In this document: piece by piece, positions 43,113-54,483 of the stretch
Position numbering within the stretch: position 1 is the first letter of the stretch
Layout of the letters: each line of letters starts with the position of its first letter
Assembly: GCA_008729055.1 (NCBI GenBank)
Contig: SDUX01000004.1
Location: forward strand, 5,162,559 to 5,226,558
From: Pyropia haitanensis
Taxonomy: Eukaryota > Rhodophyta > Bangiophyceae > Bangiales > Bangiaceae
Direction of reading: 5' to 3'
Length of the DNA stretch: 64,000 nucleotides
The notes under the pieces: generated by a model
Databases searched by the model: none
Seen by the model: the letters and a program-made list of their open reading frames with translations, nothing else
Told to the model about the DNA's origin: nothing
Position numbers and translations under genes: made by a program

Positions 43113-43939
43113 TCAGTCGAGCGAAAAAGGCAGGGCGTCGGAAAAGGGGATCTCCTCCCCCTCGGCGTACACGCCCTGGTACACGCGGAGCCACTCGAGC
43201 GCCGCCCCCTTGCCCGACTCGGTCGGCGCAAACAGGTGGTTCCGCCCGTCTGGCAGCCGCTCATAGTACGAGCCGAGCTTGGACCGCGCCAGCCGGTCCC
43301 GCTCGTCCGCCGCCCACGCCGCCCGCGGCGGCCGGAGCGGCACCACAAACGCGTCGGCGCCAAACGTGGGCCCGTCCTCGGGCGTGTCAATCACCGCCAT
43401 CGCGCCGCGGCCGACCTTGCGCAGCTTCACCGCCCGCCGGCCGGCCGACGTGTCCCCGTCGGGCCACGTGAAGAGGAAGGCGGCGATGCTGCCGCGGGCC
43501 TCGCCGTAGCCGACCCACCCCTTGGGGTTGTACCCGCCAACGACCGCGCCGCCGGCGGTGCGCGCCAGCACCACCGACGCGCCGCCCCGGTCGACGCGGT
43601 CGTGAAAGGCGGCCGCCGTCCAGCCGTCGGCGGCGGCGTCGTAGACGAGGCGCAGCCGCCGCGCCGCGAGCTGCGTGCGCGCGAGGAGCGGGCGGAACGT
43701 CGCCACCTCGTCCGTATCCCCGTCGACGGGGGGGGCGGTCTCGGTGAGGGTGGCGGGGTAGAGCTCGGGGAAGCGGTCCCGGTCAAAGCGCTTGAGGCCG
43801 AGCGGCTCCGCCTCGATTTTGCCAAAGAAGAAGGTGAAGAGCCGCTCGACGGGGCCCAGCGCGGGGGCCGCGCCGCCGGCAGCCGCCTTGTCGCCGGAAG
43901 AGGGGGGGGGGGCGGGTCGTCGGGCGCCGCCGCGTGCAT
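43113..43939 (-). CDS. TLDc domain protein
   Basis: About 275 aa from the ATG at 43939 (MHAAAPDD), with one frame change at the G11 run 43902-43912. The body is a full TLDc domain of the plant type: LFTFFFGKIEAEPLGLKRFD, ATFRPLLARTQLAARRLRLVYD, AAFHDRVDRGGASVVLARTA, VGGYNPKGWVGYGEARGSIA, FLFTWPDGD, AVKLRKVGRG, GPTFGADAFVVPL, SKLGSYYERLPDG, and the terminal YQGVYAEGEEIPFSDALPFS, the conserved ...vevwgl-type final strand. Known family role: TLDc proteins are linked to oxidative-stress protection, and animal members bind and regulate the V-ATPase; plant members are little studied. Length fits the plant family. Upstream in-frame sequence continues for 500 codons but is compositionally random. Confidence 0.85.
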
Positions 43940-45848
43940 CACCAGCAGAGGGGGGGGGGCAGCACCGGGAGGGGGGGTCCCGCGCCACCCGCCACGCCCC
44001 AGCGGGCGGCCGACGACGGCGGCGGGTGGTCGGGTGGCCAGCCGCCGCGGCGGCGGCGGCGGCTGGCGGCAGCCCAGCCCCGCCGCGGCGGGCGGCGGGA
44101 GAAACGCCGCACGGGGCGCCATGCAGGAGCCCGACACGGACGGCGGGGGCGGGCGGGGGGGACGGGTCCCAGAGGGGGGGGTGCCCACGAGGCGGTGGGG
44201 GAGAGCGCCCCAGGGGGTGGGGGGGGGAGACGCCGCCCGACGGCCGGCGCCGCGGCGACGCCGCCGCGGAGCAACGGCGGGCGGTTGCGCACGAGGCGAC
44301 GGCGGGAGGCGGCCCAGGCGGGCGGCCGGCCGCCGCGGGCGGGGCGCTGTCCCGGGCGCGGTCCGCAGCTGCGGGCGCCGCCGCGAGGCGCCGCGCGGGG
44401 CCGTGCGAGGCGGCAGCCGCCGCCGAGGGGTGCGGGGGCAGGGGGGGGGACGGCGCCCGGGGGGCGTGGGGGAGCGCGCCCCGGGGGGATGGGGCGGGAG
44501 GGTGCCCGAGGGGCGGGGAGAGGGGGGGGGGGGGCGGGAGACGCCGCCCACGAGGCACGGGCGGCCGCCCCAGCGGGGTGACGGACGGGACGGCGCCCGC
44601 CGCGCCGACGGCGCGCCGGCCAGGGCCGAGTCCCCCGCAGCGGGCGCCGCCGCGAATCGCCGCGCGGGTCAGCGCGCGGCGGCAGCTGCCGCGGAGGGCG
44701 GCGTAGACGGTCGACGCAGCTCCGAGGACGCGCCGTGCGCCCGCCTCGACCGCCGCGGCCGGGCGGTGAAGCGCCGCTGCGAGGCGGCGGGCGGCCAGAC
44801 CCGGAGCGCCAGGTGCGGCACCCCCCCCCCACCCCCCCCCCCCCCCCCCCCCCCGCCCCCCACGAGCTCTCCCGCCGTCGCCCGACGCTCGCCGAACCGG
44901 CGCACCCCCCGGGATGTGCCAGAGCATCACACATCCCGCGTCACACGCCGCCGCCTCCGCGGCACCGCCGCGGGAATTGGGGTGAGCCTCCCACAAATGT
45001 GACGTGATCGGGCGGCGGCCCCCCCCACGGGCCAAATCACGCGCGCCCCAGCGGCGGCCTGCGGCCCACACAAGAGCCGCCCATCGCGGCCGCATCTCCG
45101 CCACTTTTTTGTGATCTCGCTGCAGGAGGGGCACGGGCGGGGGGGGGGGGTGTCGCCGGCGGCGGCCCGCGGCGCACCCCCCCCCCCCCCCCATCAAGGG
45201 GTCCGGGAGGGGGGGGGGTGGGCGCCACAGCATCGTTTGAGCTGCGTTTTTCTTTTTCTTTTTGGATGGTCGTTTCTCGCGCCCATCGAGGTCACCCCCG
45301 CGGATACGGGCGAGCGGGGTGCTCTTAGCGCGGATCGACGGCGAGCCGCACCAGACAGCTGACGCCCGCATTCCGCCGCCCCACCGCCCTCCTTTGCCGC
45401 CACACCCCGCCCATTCCCCGCCGCCATCCACACGCAGACGACCATCTTGCACCCGTCTCCCCTCTCCCCCTCACTCCCCTCCCCTCCCCCCCTCCCTCTA
45501 GGTATGTGGTAGCTTGACGGCGGACGGGTCCGGGCGGCGGCGTGGGCCCTGCGCGCGGCGGAGAGGCGTTGACCGGGCCTGGCGCCAGAGTGCCGACTGG
45601 GGGTGCCCCAGGGCGACCACGGTTCTGACGATTGCCTCGTTCTCCTCTGGTTGTATTGCTCCTGCCTGTGTTGTTTCCGTTGTTGGACCCGACCTCTGGC
45701 GCCGTCCTTTGTGCCCCCGTTTGCGCGTCTGTCCGTCAATGCATTCACTGCCGTCGCCCCTTCCCGTCGTGATGTGTCTTTGACGCGGCGGTCGACTGGC
45801 GCCCACCGCGATCTGCCCCGTTCTTTTCCGCTTCCCGACGCCAGCATC
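43940..45848. other. Divergent intergenic region between TLDc and psbQ'
   Basis: 43940-44930 is GC-rich with open shadow frames on both strands. From about 45110 the sequence becomes mixed. C/T-rich from 45380 to 45500. It presumably holds both promoters. C-run at 44820-44857, C/G runs around 45137-45220. No gene recognised. Confidence 0.4.
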
Positions 45849-46753
45849 ATGGCTTTCGTCTTGCCGACCGGCGCCGTGGGCACCAGCAGCATCACTGGCA
45901 CCCGTGTGGCGGCACCGGCGGTGTGCGCCAACGCCACTATTGCGATGCGGGCAGCCGGTGACGCGCCCGCCACCCGCCGGGCGGTGCTGGCCGGTGCGCT
46001 GGCCGCCGCGGGCCTCGCGATCCTGCCGGGCAGCGCTTCGGCCAAGGGCGGCGAGGGCGCCAAGCAGTCGTTTTTTGGTGCCGGTGCCATTTCCAACCCC
46101 TTCACGTACAATGAGAAGTCCAAGGGCCCAGTCGTCTACAAGGTACGCACGAACATGCAGAGGGGACAGGGCGGTGGGTTGGGGTGCCCTTGTGTGGGGC
46201 GTATCTCTGGTCGCTGTCGGCGATCAGTCCGGTGTTGGACGTATGTGCTTGTTTGTTTTGTCATTGGCATCGGTCCTTGCAGCGCTCGCGTTTGGTACGA
46301 TTTACTGACCGTTCTGTGCTCTGGTCTGCTTTTCTGTACACCGACATGTTGCGTTTCTTGATTGTGTTTGTCGGTGATTGATGGCAAACTGCTTTTTGTT
46401 CTCGCCCACAGCCGTTCAACGACGACGAGAAGGAGTATCTCGAGAAGATTGTCTCTGACTCGAAGCAGAGCCTGATGGCGACGGACGGTCCGATCCTGGA
46501 CAAGAGCTGGGAGGAAGTGCGCTCGCGGCTGCGGCTGGAGATGAACCTTCTGCGCCGGACGCAGGTCAGCCTGAACGAGAAGATCACGGACCCGAAGTCC
46601 AAGGCCGCTGCCGAGAAGGCCTACTCCCAGTTCAAGAAGGACATTGACAGCCTGGACTACGCTGCGCGCACCAAGAACCAGGACAAGGCGCTCAAGTCGC
46701 GCGGCTTTGCCATCACCAGCCTCGGCGCGTGGACCAAGGCGGTCGGCCTTTAA
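45849..46753 (+). CDS. psbQ': Photosystem II lumen protein PsbQ'
   Basis: Exons 45849-46142 and 46412-46753, 211 aa. The intron begins GTACGC, ends CCCACAG and is much less GC-rich than the exons. The N-terminus MAFVLPTGAVGTSS is a rhodophyte-type plastid transit sequence with an early Phe. It is followed by a second, lumen-directing leader with a twin arginine (TRRAVLAGALAAAGLAIL) and an ASA cleavage site, which predicts Tat import into the thylakoid lumen. The mature ~149 residues are helical with many Lys/Glu: YLEKIVSDSKQSLMATDG, SWEEVRSRLRLEMNLLRRTQ and YSQFKKDIDSLDYAARTKNQ, the four-helix PsbQ fold. In red algae PsbQ' is the 20-kDa extrinsic protein of the oxygen-evolving complex, stabilising binding of PsbO, PsbV and PsbU. 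Confidence 0.93.
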
Positions 46754-48756
46754 AGAGGCGCCCCCTACTTCCTCCCCCCTCTCCCACTCGAGATGTCGCT
46801 GTCGCGTGTGGCGCCGTCCCTGCGCAGTCATGGTGGTCTTGCGCGCTGCCTCGCGCGCTGACGTACCACTAGGTCTCATCCGGCGCAGCGGGCACTGCGC
46901 AGGCCGCCCCGGTGGTCGACATTTATGCCCGGCCAGTCTGCCTGATCTTTTTTTTTTTTTTCCCTCCCCGACCGTCTATTACGCGTGCTGCGTAGTACGA
47001 TTTCCCTCCTGCATTAGTTTTTTCCTCTTCGAGTTGCCCATGTGGTTCCTCGTTTCAGAAGCGTTTGGAGGGGGGCCCGAAGCGGCCTCCCCTGCCCACC
47101 GCTGAACCACTCAGCACGGTGCGCCACGGACTGGCCACGCCGATACGCACGGCGTTTGCCATCGCGTGGCGCCCGGCTGTCACGTACGCCTCCTTGTCTT
47201 GCGGCACGCGCTGGGCCTCCCCGAAACGGAACACTGCCAGCGCGGCGTCGCCGCTCGTTGGTAGCGCCGCGGCGACCATCCCCATCGCTCCTGCGATGCT
47301 GGGGGGGCGGGGGGTCCTGCTGTGGCGTGACGGCGCCGCCTATTTGGATGCCGGCCTTTTGCGTCCAGCCACGCGGGAACGCGGCTCCCCCCGCCCTCAC
47401 AGGCGGCGGCCTCCCTCGCTTTCCTTCCCTGCGCCCTTGTGTGCGTACACACTGTACGACCGCAAGGAACAGTCCCTCGCGGTGGCCGCTCGGCCGTATG
47501 GAAGAGGCCCTCAAACACGGGGGGCACCGGGGGCATGGCGGTCACAGCCCCACCGGCGACGGCCCACGGGCGCTGGCTGGCCGCCACCCGCGGCCAAACG
47601 GGAGAGACGCAGACCGCGTCGACACGGAAGCAGGCGGCGGCCCACCCGCGGCGGCGCAGGCCCGTACGCAACTCGCCAGCCGCCGCCGCGGCGCGGCCGT
47701 CCCCAGCCGTGGGGCGCGCAACCCCGCGGCGGCCGCCGTGCCAGCGGGTGCCCATCATCCGATACCGGCCGGGTGTCCGTCCCATCCCCGTGCGGGCGCA
47801 TCGGCCGCGCATCAACACGATCGAGTCGGCCGTGGAGAGCCCCTCCACCCGAATCCGCGCGCGCGCCTGCCCGAGGCGCGTCCCCCTCCCGCCGCCCCCC
47901 CCCCCCCCCCGCTCATCCCCCCCCCCTTCTGGACAGGCTCGGGGCGGGACCGCCCGCCCACACCACACCACGGGGCGGTCCCCTCAACGCCCCGCCGACC
48001 CCACCGCCGCCTTCCCCCCCTCAATCGCTGCCACTCCCCCCCCCCAACCCCCCAACCCCCCCCCCCCGCGCCTCCGCCCCCCCTTTGTGCAGCGGTTGCC
48101 GACCGCCGCCCCCCCCCCGCGCGGCCACGCCCGCCGCCGCCGACGCCACCCGCCGTCGGATCACGCCCGACCCACGTCCACGCCGCGGCGCGTGCCGCCA
48201 CGTGGGCGCCCGCGCCCGGCCAGCCGCGGCGGTGTCGGCACCCCGCGGGGCGCGCCGCGGCTGCCGTCCCCCCCGCACCGCCGCCTCTCCCCCCCCCCCC
48301 CCCACGCGCACCCCCGCCACGCTGCCGCCCGCCGCGGCGGCGCCCGTCGGTGGGCGCCGGCCGCTGCCAGCCGCCGCGCGGGCGCGGCGGCCAGCCGCGC
48401 GCGCGCGCGCGCGCGCGCGCGCGCGGCGCCGCCGCGCCGTCGACCGCCCGCCGCCCGTCGCTGCCGTCGCGCGCGGCGGCCGGCCGCGGCCGCGCCGGCG
48501 TCTGCCGCCCCGTTCGCGGCGGCTCCCCCGCTTTCTTGCCGGTCTCGCCGCGTGGCTCTCCCCCCCGCCCCAGCCCTTGCACGCTCCTCTCTACCCCCCC
48601 CCCTCCTGGCTCTCTTTGCAGGCCCTGCCGTCCACTCTTGGCGGGTCTGCTCTCCTCGCCCTCCCCCCCCACTCCCCCCCCTCCCCCCCCCCCCAACTCT
48701 TTCCCCCACACCCCCCGCTCCCGTCTTCTGTTGTGCTCTTCCCGCTGCCCGCCGCC
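46754..48756. other. Intergenic between psbQ' and the 48757 gene
   Basis: Starts with the psbQ' 3' flank, including a T13 tract near 46950-46965. 47050-47850 has long open frames on both strands without domain signal. From 47880 it becomes C-rich and from 48540 C/T-rich, consistent with the leader of the next gene. A CG dinucleotide run lies at 48396-48425. Confidence 0.4.
48396..48425. repeat. (CG)15 dinucleotide run
   Basis: Thirty bases of alternating C and G, a candidate Z-DNA former. A shorter one lies at 52276-52296 and another near 57220-57240. Confidence 0.9.
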
Positions 48757-49030
48757 ATGGCCAGCCGCCGGCGCCCGCGCCCCCCCCTATTCCCGTCGCC
48801 AGCCAAGGCGGGTGCGGCCGCCCCCCCCCGTGCGGTCGCCCTTCCGCCCCCCCCCCCAGACGATGAGCGGCAGCGGCACATGGCCGCCACCGCCGCCATC
48901 CCGTGGGCGGCGGTGGAGATGGCACTCGGCGGCGCCGCCGCCGCGGGCGGTGGTGCGGGGGGTGGCGCCGCCGGCGGCGCACGGCTCGTGGCGTTTGCGA
49001 CGGAGCTGCCGCCGCCGCGGGACGTGCCCG

Positions 49031-49089
<59 letters not shown>

Positions 49090-50541
49090 GGCGACGCGGA
49101 CGATGATGGCGGCCGGGCGCGGCGGCTGGCGGCGGCGGCGCGGCGGCGGGCCGCGGCGGCGGCGCCGCCCGTGCTTGGCGGCCGCGCGGCGGGGCTGCTC
49201 GACGGCCTGTCACGGGGGCGGCTGCTGGCGGGGCTCGCCGTTGGGGCCGCCGCCGCGGCGCCGGCGGCGGTTGCGCCACGGGCGTGGCTGGCGCTGTACA
49301 CCGCCCACATGGGGGGGGTGCCGCCGCCGCCGGTGGGGGGGGGGGGGGTGCGCACGCCGACGCCGCAGGCGGCACCCTTTGCGACGGGGGGGAGGGAGGG
49401 GGGGGGGGGGGGGGGCACGCCCTCGACGAGGCCGCCCAGTGGACGTGTACGGTCGCGGCGGCGTTTGCGGCCAAGGCGGACTTGGGGGGGGTGGGGGGGG
49501 GCGGGGGGGGGGTGCCGCCGCCGGCTTGCGCCTGTCGGCAGAGCGGGCGGCCGTCGCCGTCGCTGGGGGGGCGGGGGGGGGGGGGGACGCCGCCGCCGCC
49601 GCTGGCGCGTCATCCCCCGCCGCCCCGTGCGTGGCCGTTGGGGGCCCGACGCACCCCGTCGAGGCGCTGACCGGCGTGTTTGTGGATGCCGCCCGCGGCG
49701 GGGCGCTCGACTCGCCGCCCCCGCTTCCTCCGCTCGCGGACGCGGCGGGCGGGGTGGCACACCCGCCAGAGCCACGCGACGGCGCGGCGGCTGGGTGGCC
49801 GCCTTGGCGTCGCCCAGAGGGGGATGCGCAGGCGGCGAGGCCGGTGGGGCCGGGCGGGGCGCTCCCGCGCCCCGACTTTGTCGACGACGGCCCGCTGCCC
49901 GCCTACCTGGACGACCCTTTCCCCGACGCCGACGCGCCACCGCCGGCGGCGGCGGCGGCGACGGCGGCGGCGGCGGCGTCGCCGCCGCCGCCCGCGTCGC
50001 CTTGGGCGGTGCGCGCCGCGGCGGGTGGCGGCGGCGGCGGCGGCGGCGACGGCGGCGGCGGCGGTGGTGGGGGGGGGGGCGTGGCGCCGGCGGTGGGCTC
50101 GCCGGCCACGGCGGGTGGCTCGCCGGCCGCGGCGGCCGCCGATAGCCGGCGGGTGGGCGGCCGGCGCCCGCCGGTCGATGGGCGAGGGGGTGGGCGGGGG
50201 GCGCCTCGCGCGACGTCGCCGGCGGCAGCGGCGGCACCGTCGCCGCCAACGCTCAAGCGCCGCCGCGTCGGCAGCGTCAGCGGCGGCGGCGGCGCTGCCG
50301 CCGCCGACGCCCCGGCGGGCAGCGCCCCGCCCTCACCGTCCGTGGCACCACCGGTTGGCCGGGGCGTGGCGGCGGGGGTGGCCGCGTCGCCCAGTGGCAC
50401 GCCGCCGCCAGCGTCGCCCGCGGTGGGCGCGCGGTCGGGCCGGCGGCCGCCGCCGCTGCGGACCGCGTCGGCGTCGGCAGCGTCGACGCCGCCGCCGCTG
50501 CCGCCCGTGCCGCGGCGGGTGGGGGGGGGGGGTGCCGTCGC

Positions 50542-50572
<31 letters not shown>

Positions 50573-53500
50573 GCGTGCCCCAGCGGGCCCTCTGTGCCGC
50601 CGCGCCAGCCGCCGCGAGAAGTTGCGGCGGCCGCCGCGGCGCCGCCTCTGCCGTCGCCAGCGCTGCCGCCCGTGCCTCGCCGGTCGGCAACGACGGGCGG
50701 TGGGGTCATCGTGCCGGCGGCGGCGCGGGCGGCGGCGGCGCACCGGTCGCCGACACCAACCGCGGCGGCAGCGGTGGCGGAGGCGCGCCCGTCGATGACA
50801 CCGACCGCGACGGCGACGACGGCCGCACCTCCGTTGCCGACGTCAGCGGCAGCGACGGCGACAGCGGCGGTGCCAGCGCCGCCGCCGCCGTCGCCACTGC
50901 CCCCTGACGCGGCGCCCGCGCGTGTGGAGGGGCGTGGGACAGCCGCGCGTCCGGCGGAGCGGGCGGGGTCTCCCCCCTCTCGGCGGACCCCCCCCCCACC
51001 TCTCCCCCCTCTACTCGCGCAGCCGCCTCCCCGCCACGGACGTCCATGCGGCTGCGGCGGGAGCGGCGGCAGGTGGCGGTGCCCGCCGACCACGTGCACG
51101 TGGACGTGGCGTGCGATGGTATGACGGACAACAGCGACTACCTGCTGTCGGCGAGTGACGGGGGGGAGGACCTGCCGCTGGAGGGGGAGGCCGCGTCGCC
51201 GCCGCCGTCGCCACCGCCGGGTGCGCTGTCGTCGACGGCGGCGATGGCGGCGGCGGCGGCGGCGGCGGCGGCAGCGGCAGCGGCGGGGGGCTCCACCGCG
51301 GGTGTTCCCCGTCCGCGGGTGTCCGTCCCAGCCGCCGCCGAGAATACCGGAGAGGAGCTGGTGGAAGAGGAGGAGGAAAATGAGGAGGAGGAGGAGGAAG
51401 AGGAGGTGGAGGAGCAGGCAGTAGCGGCTGAGGCGGCGGAGGAGGAGGATGAGACTGAGGACGACGACAGCGACTATGAGGCGGACGCCGACGACGATGG
51501 CGCGGACGAGGCGGACGAGGCGGACATGGACGACCTGCACCCGCCGGCGGCGCTCGCCGTCGCGCCCCGCCCCCGCCTCCCCCCCCAAAGCGCGCGCCGC
51601 TGCACGTCACGGGCGACACGTCGCCCCTGACCGCCCCCGCGGGGGCGGCGGCGGCGAGCCCGCGGTCCGCCCCCCGGCGGGCCCGCCGGCCGTCCCCGCG
51701 GGCGGTGCCGTCTACGCCGCGGCGGCCACCGTCGCTACCGCCGCCACAGCAGCCTCATCGGCCGGTGCGGCCGCGGCCGCCGCGGACGGCCGCGCCGGCG
51801 GCGGCGGCAGCGGCGGCGGCGGGTGCCCCCTCGCGGGGCGCGCGGCCGACGCAGTGGCTCGGCGGCCTCGCGCGGGCGGCCGCGGCGGCGCAGTCGCTCA
51901 GCCAGTCCATGTCGGTGGTGGCTGCGCCGGCGGGGGGGGGCGTCGCCGGCAGTGGTGGTGGCGGCGGCGGCGGCGGCTCCCCCGCGTTTGCGTCTGCGTC
52001 CGACTCGTTTTCCGACTCGGAGGTGCTGGCGAGTGGCTCTGTTGGCGGCGTGGCCGTCGCGGCGTCGGCGGGCGGCCGCGGCGGTGTCGACGGTGGAGGC
52101 GGTGTTGCGAGGGAAGAGGACAGGGCTGGGGCGGCGCCGGCGCGGCGCGCCGCCTCTGCCGCCCGCCGCCCCCGCCACCGCCCGTCGCCGTCAACGACGA
52201 GCACCACCCACCCTGTCGCGGCGGCACCGTCCGCCGGCTTGGTGGCCACCCCCGCCGCCGCCGACGCGCGGCTGACGCGCGCGCGCGCGCGCGCGCCGCC
52301 GCGGCGGGCGTCGAGCGGCCCCCCCCCCCCGTCGCCGTCGCCGCCGTCGCCGTCGCCGCTGCCGCCGCCGCCAACGCCGCCGCCGCGGGTGCGGCTGCTC
52401 GACGGCAGCCGCACCGCGGGCGGGGAGGTCGTCCTCGCCACCGACGCGTGGCTCGCCGCGTCGGCGGCGGCGACCAATGAGGCGGCCGCCGCGGCGGCGG
52501 AGGCGGCTGCCGCGCGGGCGGCCGCGCGGGCCGACGCGGAGGCGGCGGCGGAAGCCGCGGCGGCGGCGGCGGCCGACGCGGCGGCCGACGCGGCGGCGGT
52601 CGCGGCGGCCGACGCGGCGGCGCGGGCGGCCGCCGACGGGGCCGCGCAGGCGACCGCGCGCGCAGCGGCGCGGGCGGCGGCGCGGACGGCGGCGCGGGGG
52701 GCGGCGCGGGCGGCCGCCGCCGCCGCCGCGGCCTTGCCTCCGCCCGCAGTGGCAAGGACGGCGCGGCGGCCGTCGGCGGCGGCGTCGCTCCCGCCGCCGT
52801 CGGTTGCCGGGGCCGTGGCCCACCCTCCCCGCAAGGACGGCGCCCGCGCGAGTGCAGCCGCCACGGCGGCGGCGGCGCTCGCCGCGGCCACGCCGCCGCC
52901 GCCGCCGCCGCGGCGGCGGCGGCGGCCGCCCGCCCCGCCGCCGGCCGTGGCGGTCGCCGCGGGCGGCCCAGCGGGCGGGGCGCCGCTGCTGCCGGGGGCA
53001 GCCGCCGCCGCCGCCGCCGCCGCCGCCGCGCCCACCGCCGCAACGGTAGCTGCGCCCGCGCCCGTGGCGGCGGCGGTGCCGACGGCGGCGGCGCCCCCCT
53101 CCTTCTTTGGCGATACCCCGCCCGAGTGGGGTGCCCCGCACTCGCCGGGCTGGTGGCGCGCCGTCGCCGCCGTCGCGGCCGCCGCCGCCGCTGCCAGCGA
53201 CGCAGCGCCACCGACGGCGGCGGCGGCGACGGCGACGGCGGCGGCGCCAGCAGCGGCCGCCGTCGCCCCCCTCCCTGCCGCCGCCACCACCTCCCTCCTC
53301 ACCGCCGCCCCCACCCGCCCCCCCACCGTCGCCGCCCCCGCGCCCGCACCGCCGCCGCCAGCGCCCGCCGCCGGCGCGGCCGGCGCGGCCGGCGACTGGG
53401 CGGGGCTGCCCGCCGCGCCGCCGCGACGGCGGCGCGCCCGCCCCGCCGACGCGGCGGCGGTGGGCGGCGGCGGGGGGGCGGGTCGGTCGGCCGCCAAGCG

Positions 53501-54483
53501 GCGGCGGCGCACGCCGCCGTCCGTCCCGGCGGCACCGCCGCCGCCGCCGCCCGTGCTGGTGATGGCGGCCACGCCCCCGTCGGCGGCGGCAGCGACCGCG
53601 GCGGCGGCGGTGCCGCCGCCGTCATCACCCCCGTCGGCCTCGCCGCCAACGCCGCCGCTGCCGTGGGCGGCGCCCCGGCGGTCGCTCTCCCCCCCCCTGT
53701 GGGGCCCTGGCGGCCTCGCCGACGCTGACGCGGCGGCGGCCGCGGCGGCCGCCGCGCCCGCCGCGCGGCCGCCGCCAGTGCCGCCGCCGCTCGCCACCGC
53801 GCTGCCGCCGCCGTCGCCGCCAGCCGTGCCGCTGCCGCCGGCGGTGCCGCTGGTCGCGGCCGCCGCGGAAGTGGCGGCCGCGCCGGCCGTTGCGCCGCCG
53901 CGGCCGGCGCTGCGGCCGCCGCGGCCGCCGGCGTCGGCGGTGGCGGTGGTGCCGGCGGCGGCGGCGACGGCGGCGGCGGCTCGGGGGGTGGTGGTGTCCC
54001 CGCCCGTCAAGGGGGAGGTGGCGCTGGCCGCGACAGGCGGCGGCGGCGCCGCGCTCCCCCCCACCGCCGGCAACGGCGGCGCCGGCGCGGCCGCGGCGGC
54101 GGCCGCGGCGGCGGCCGCGGCGACCCCCCCCCCCCCTCTGCCGCGGCGGTCGCGGCGTCGCGGGCGGCGTCGCGCGCCGCCCTCGACGCGATTATCGCCA
54201 AGAGCCCCGGCACCGCCCTCTCCGCGGCGGACCGCGCGACGGTCGACCGCTTCGCGGCGGGCGACGGCAGCGTCTTTGTGGGCGGCCAGCCGATCGACAT
54301 GACGCTCAACCGGTTTGTCGAGGGCGGCCGCGCGGGGCGCTGCGTGCTGCGGCTGTGCGCGGACCTGACGTGGACGACCATCCGCAAGTTCCGCAAGGGG
54401 GGAGGGGGGGGGGGGGGGGGGGGGGCGCCGCGGCCGCCGCGTCTGCGGCTGCCGCGGCGCGTGCTCTCAAGGAGGAATTGTAA
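48757..54483 (+). CDS. Very large low-complexity protein with a conserved-looking C-terminal block
   Basis: Starts at GCCATGG at 48757 (MASRRRPRPPLFPSP) and can be followed to the TAA at 54481-54483 (RALKEEL), nearly 1,900 aa, if one-base frame changes are accepted at G/C runs near 49335-49348, 49386-49414, 49485-49520, ~50990-51000, ~51580, 54120-54136 and 54399-54425. Non-repetitive pieces sit between Ala/Pro/Gly tracts: HALDEAAQWTCTVAAAFAAK, HPVEALTGVFVDAARGGALD, DFVDDGPLPAYLDDPFPDAD, VAVPADHVHVDVACDGMTDN, a long Glu/Asp block (51350-51530), FFGDTPPEWGAPHSPGWWRA and, near the end, TVDRFAAGDGSVFVGGQPID followed by MTLNRFVEGGRAGRCVLRLC. Several KRRRR patches suggest a nuclear protein. No family recognised. 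Two or three separate genes, or unseen introns, are possible alternatives. Confidence 0.4.
52276..52296. repeat. (CG)n dinucleotide run
   Basis: About 21 bases of alternating C and G inside the large gene, read there as alternating Arg/Ala. Confidence 0.8.

Noticed and set aside
42739..43266. 175-codon frame after a TATA-like TACATATAG
   Set aside because: Overlaps the TLDc 3' end in antisense and looks random; kept only as a note on the possible TATA box.
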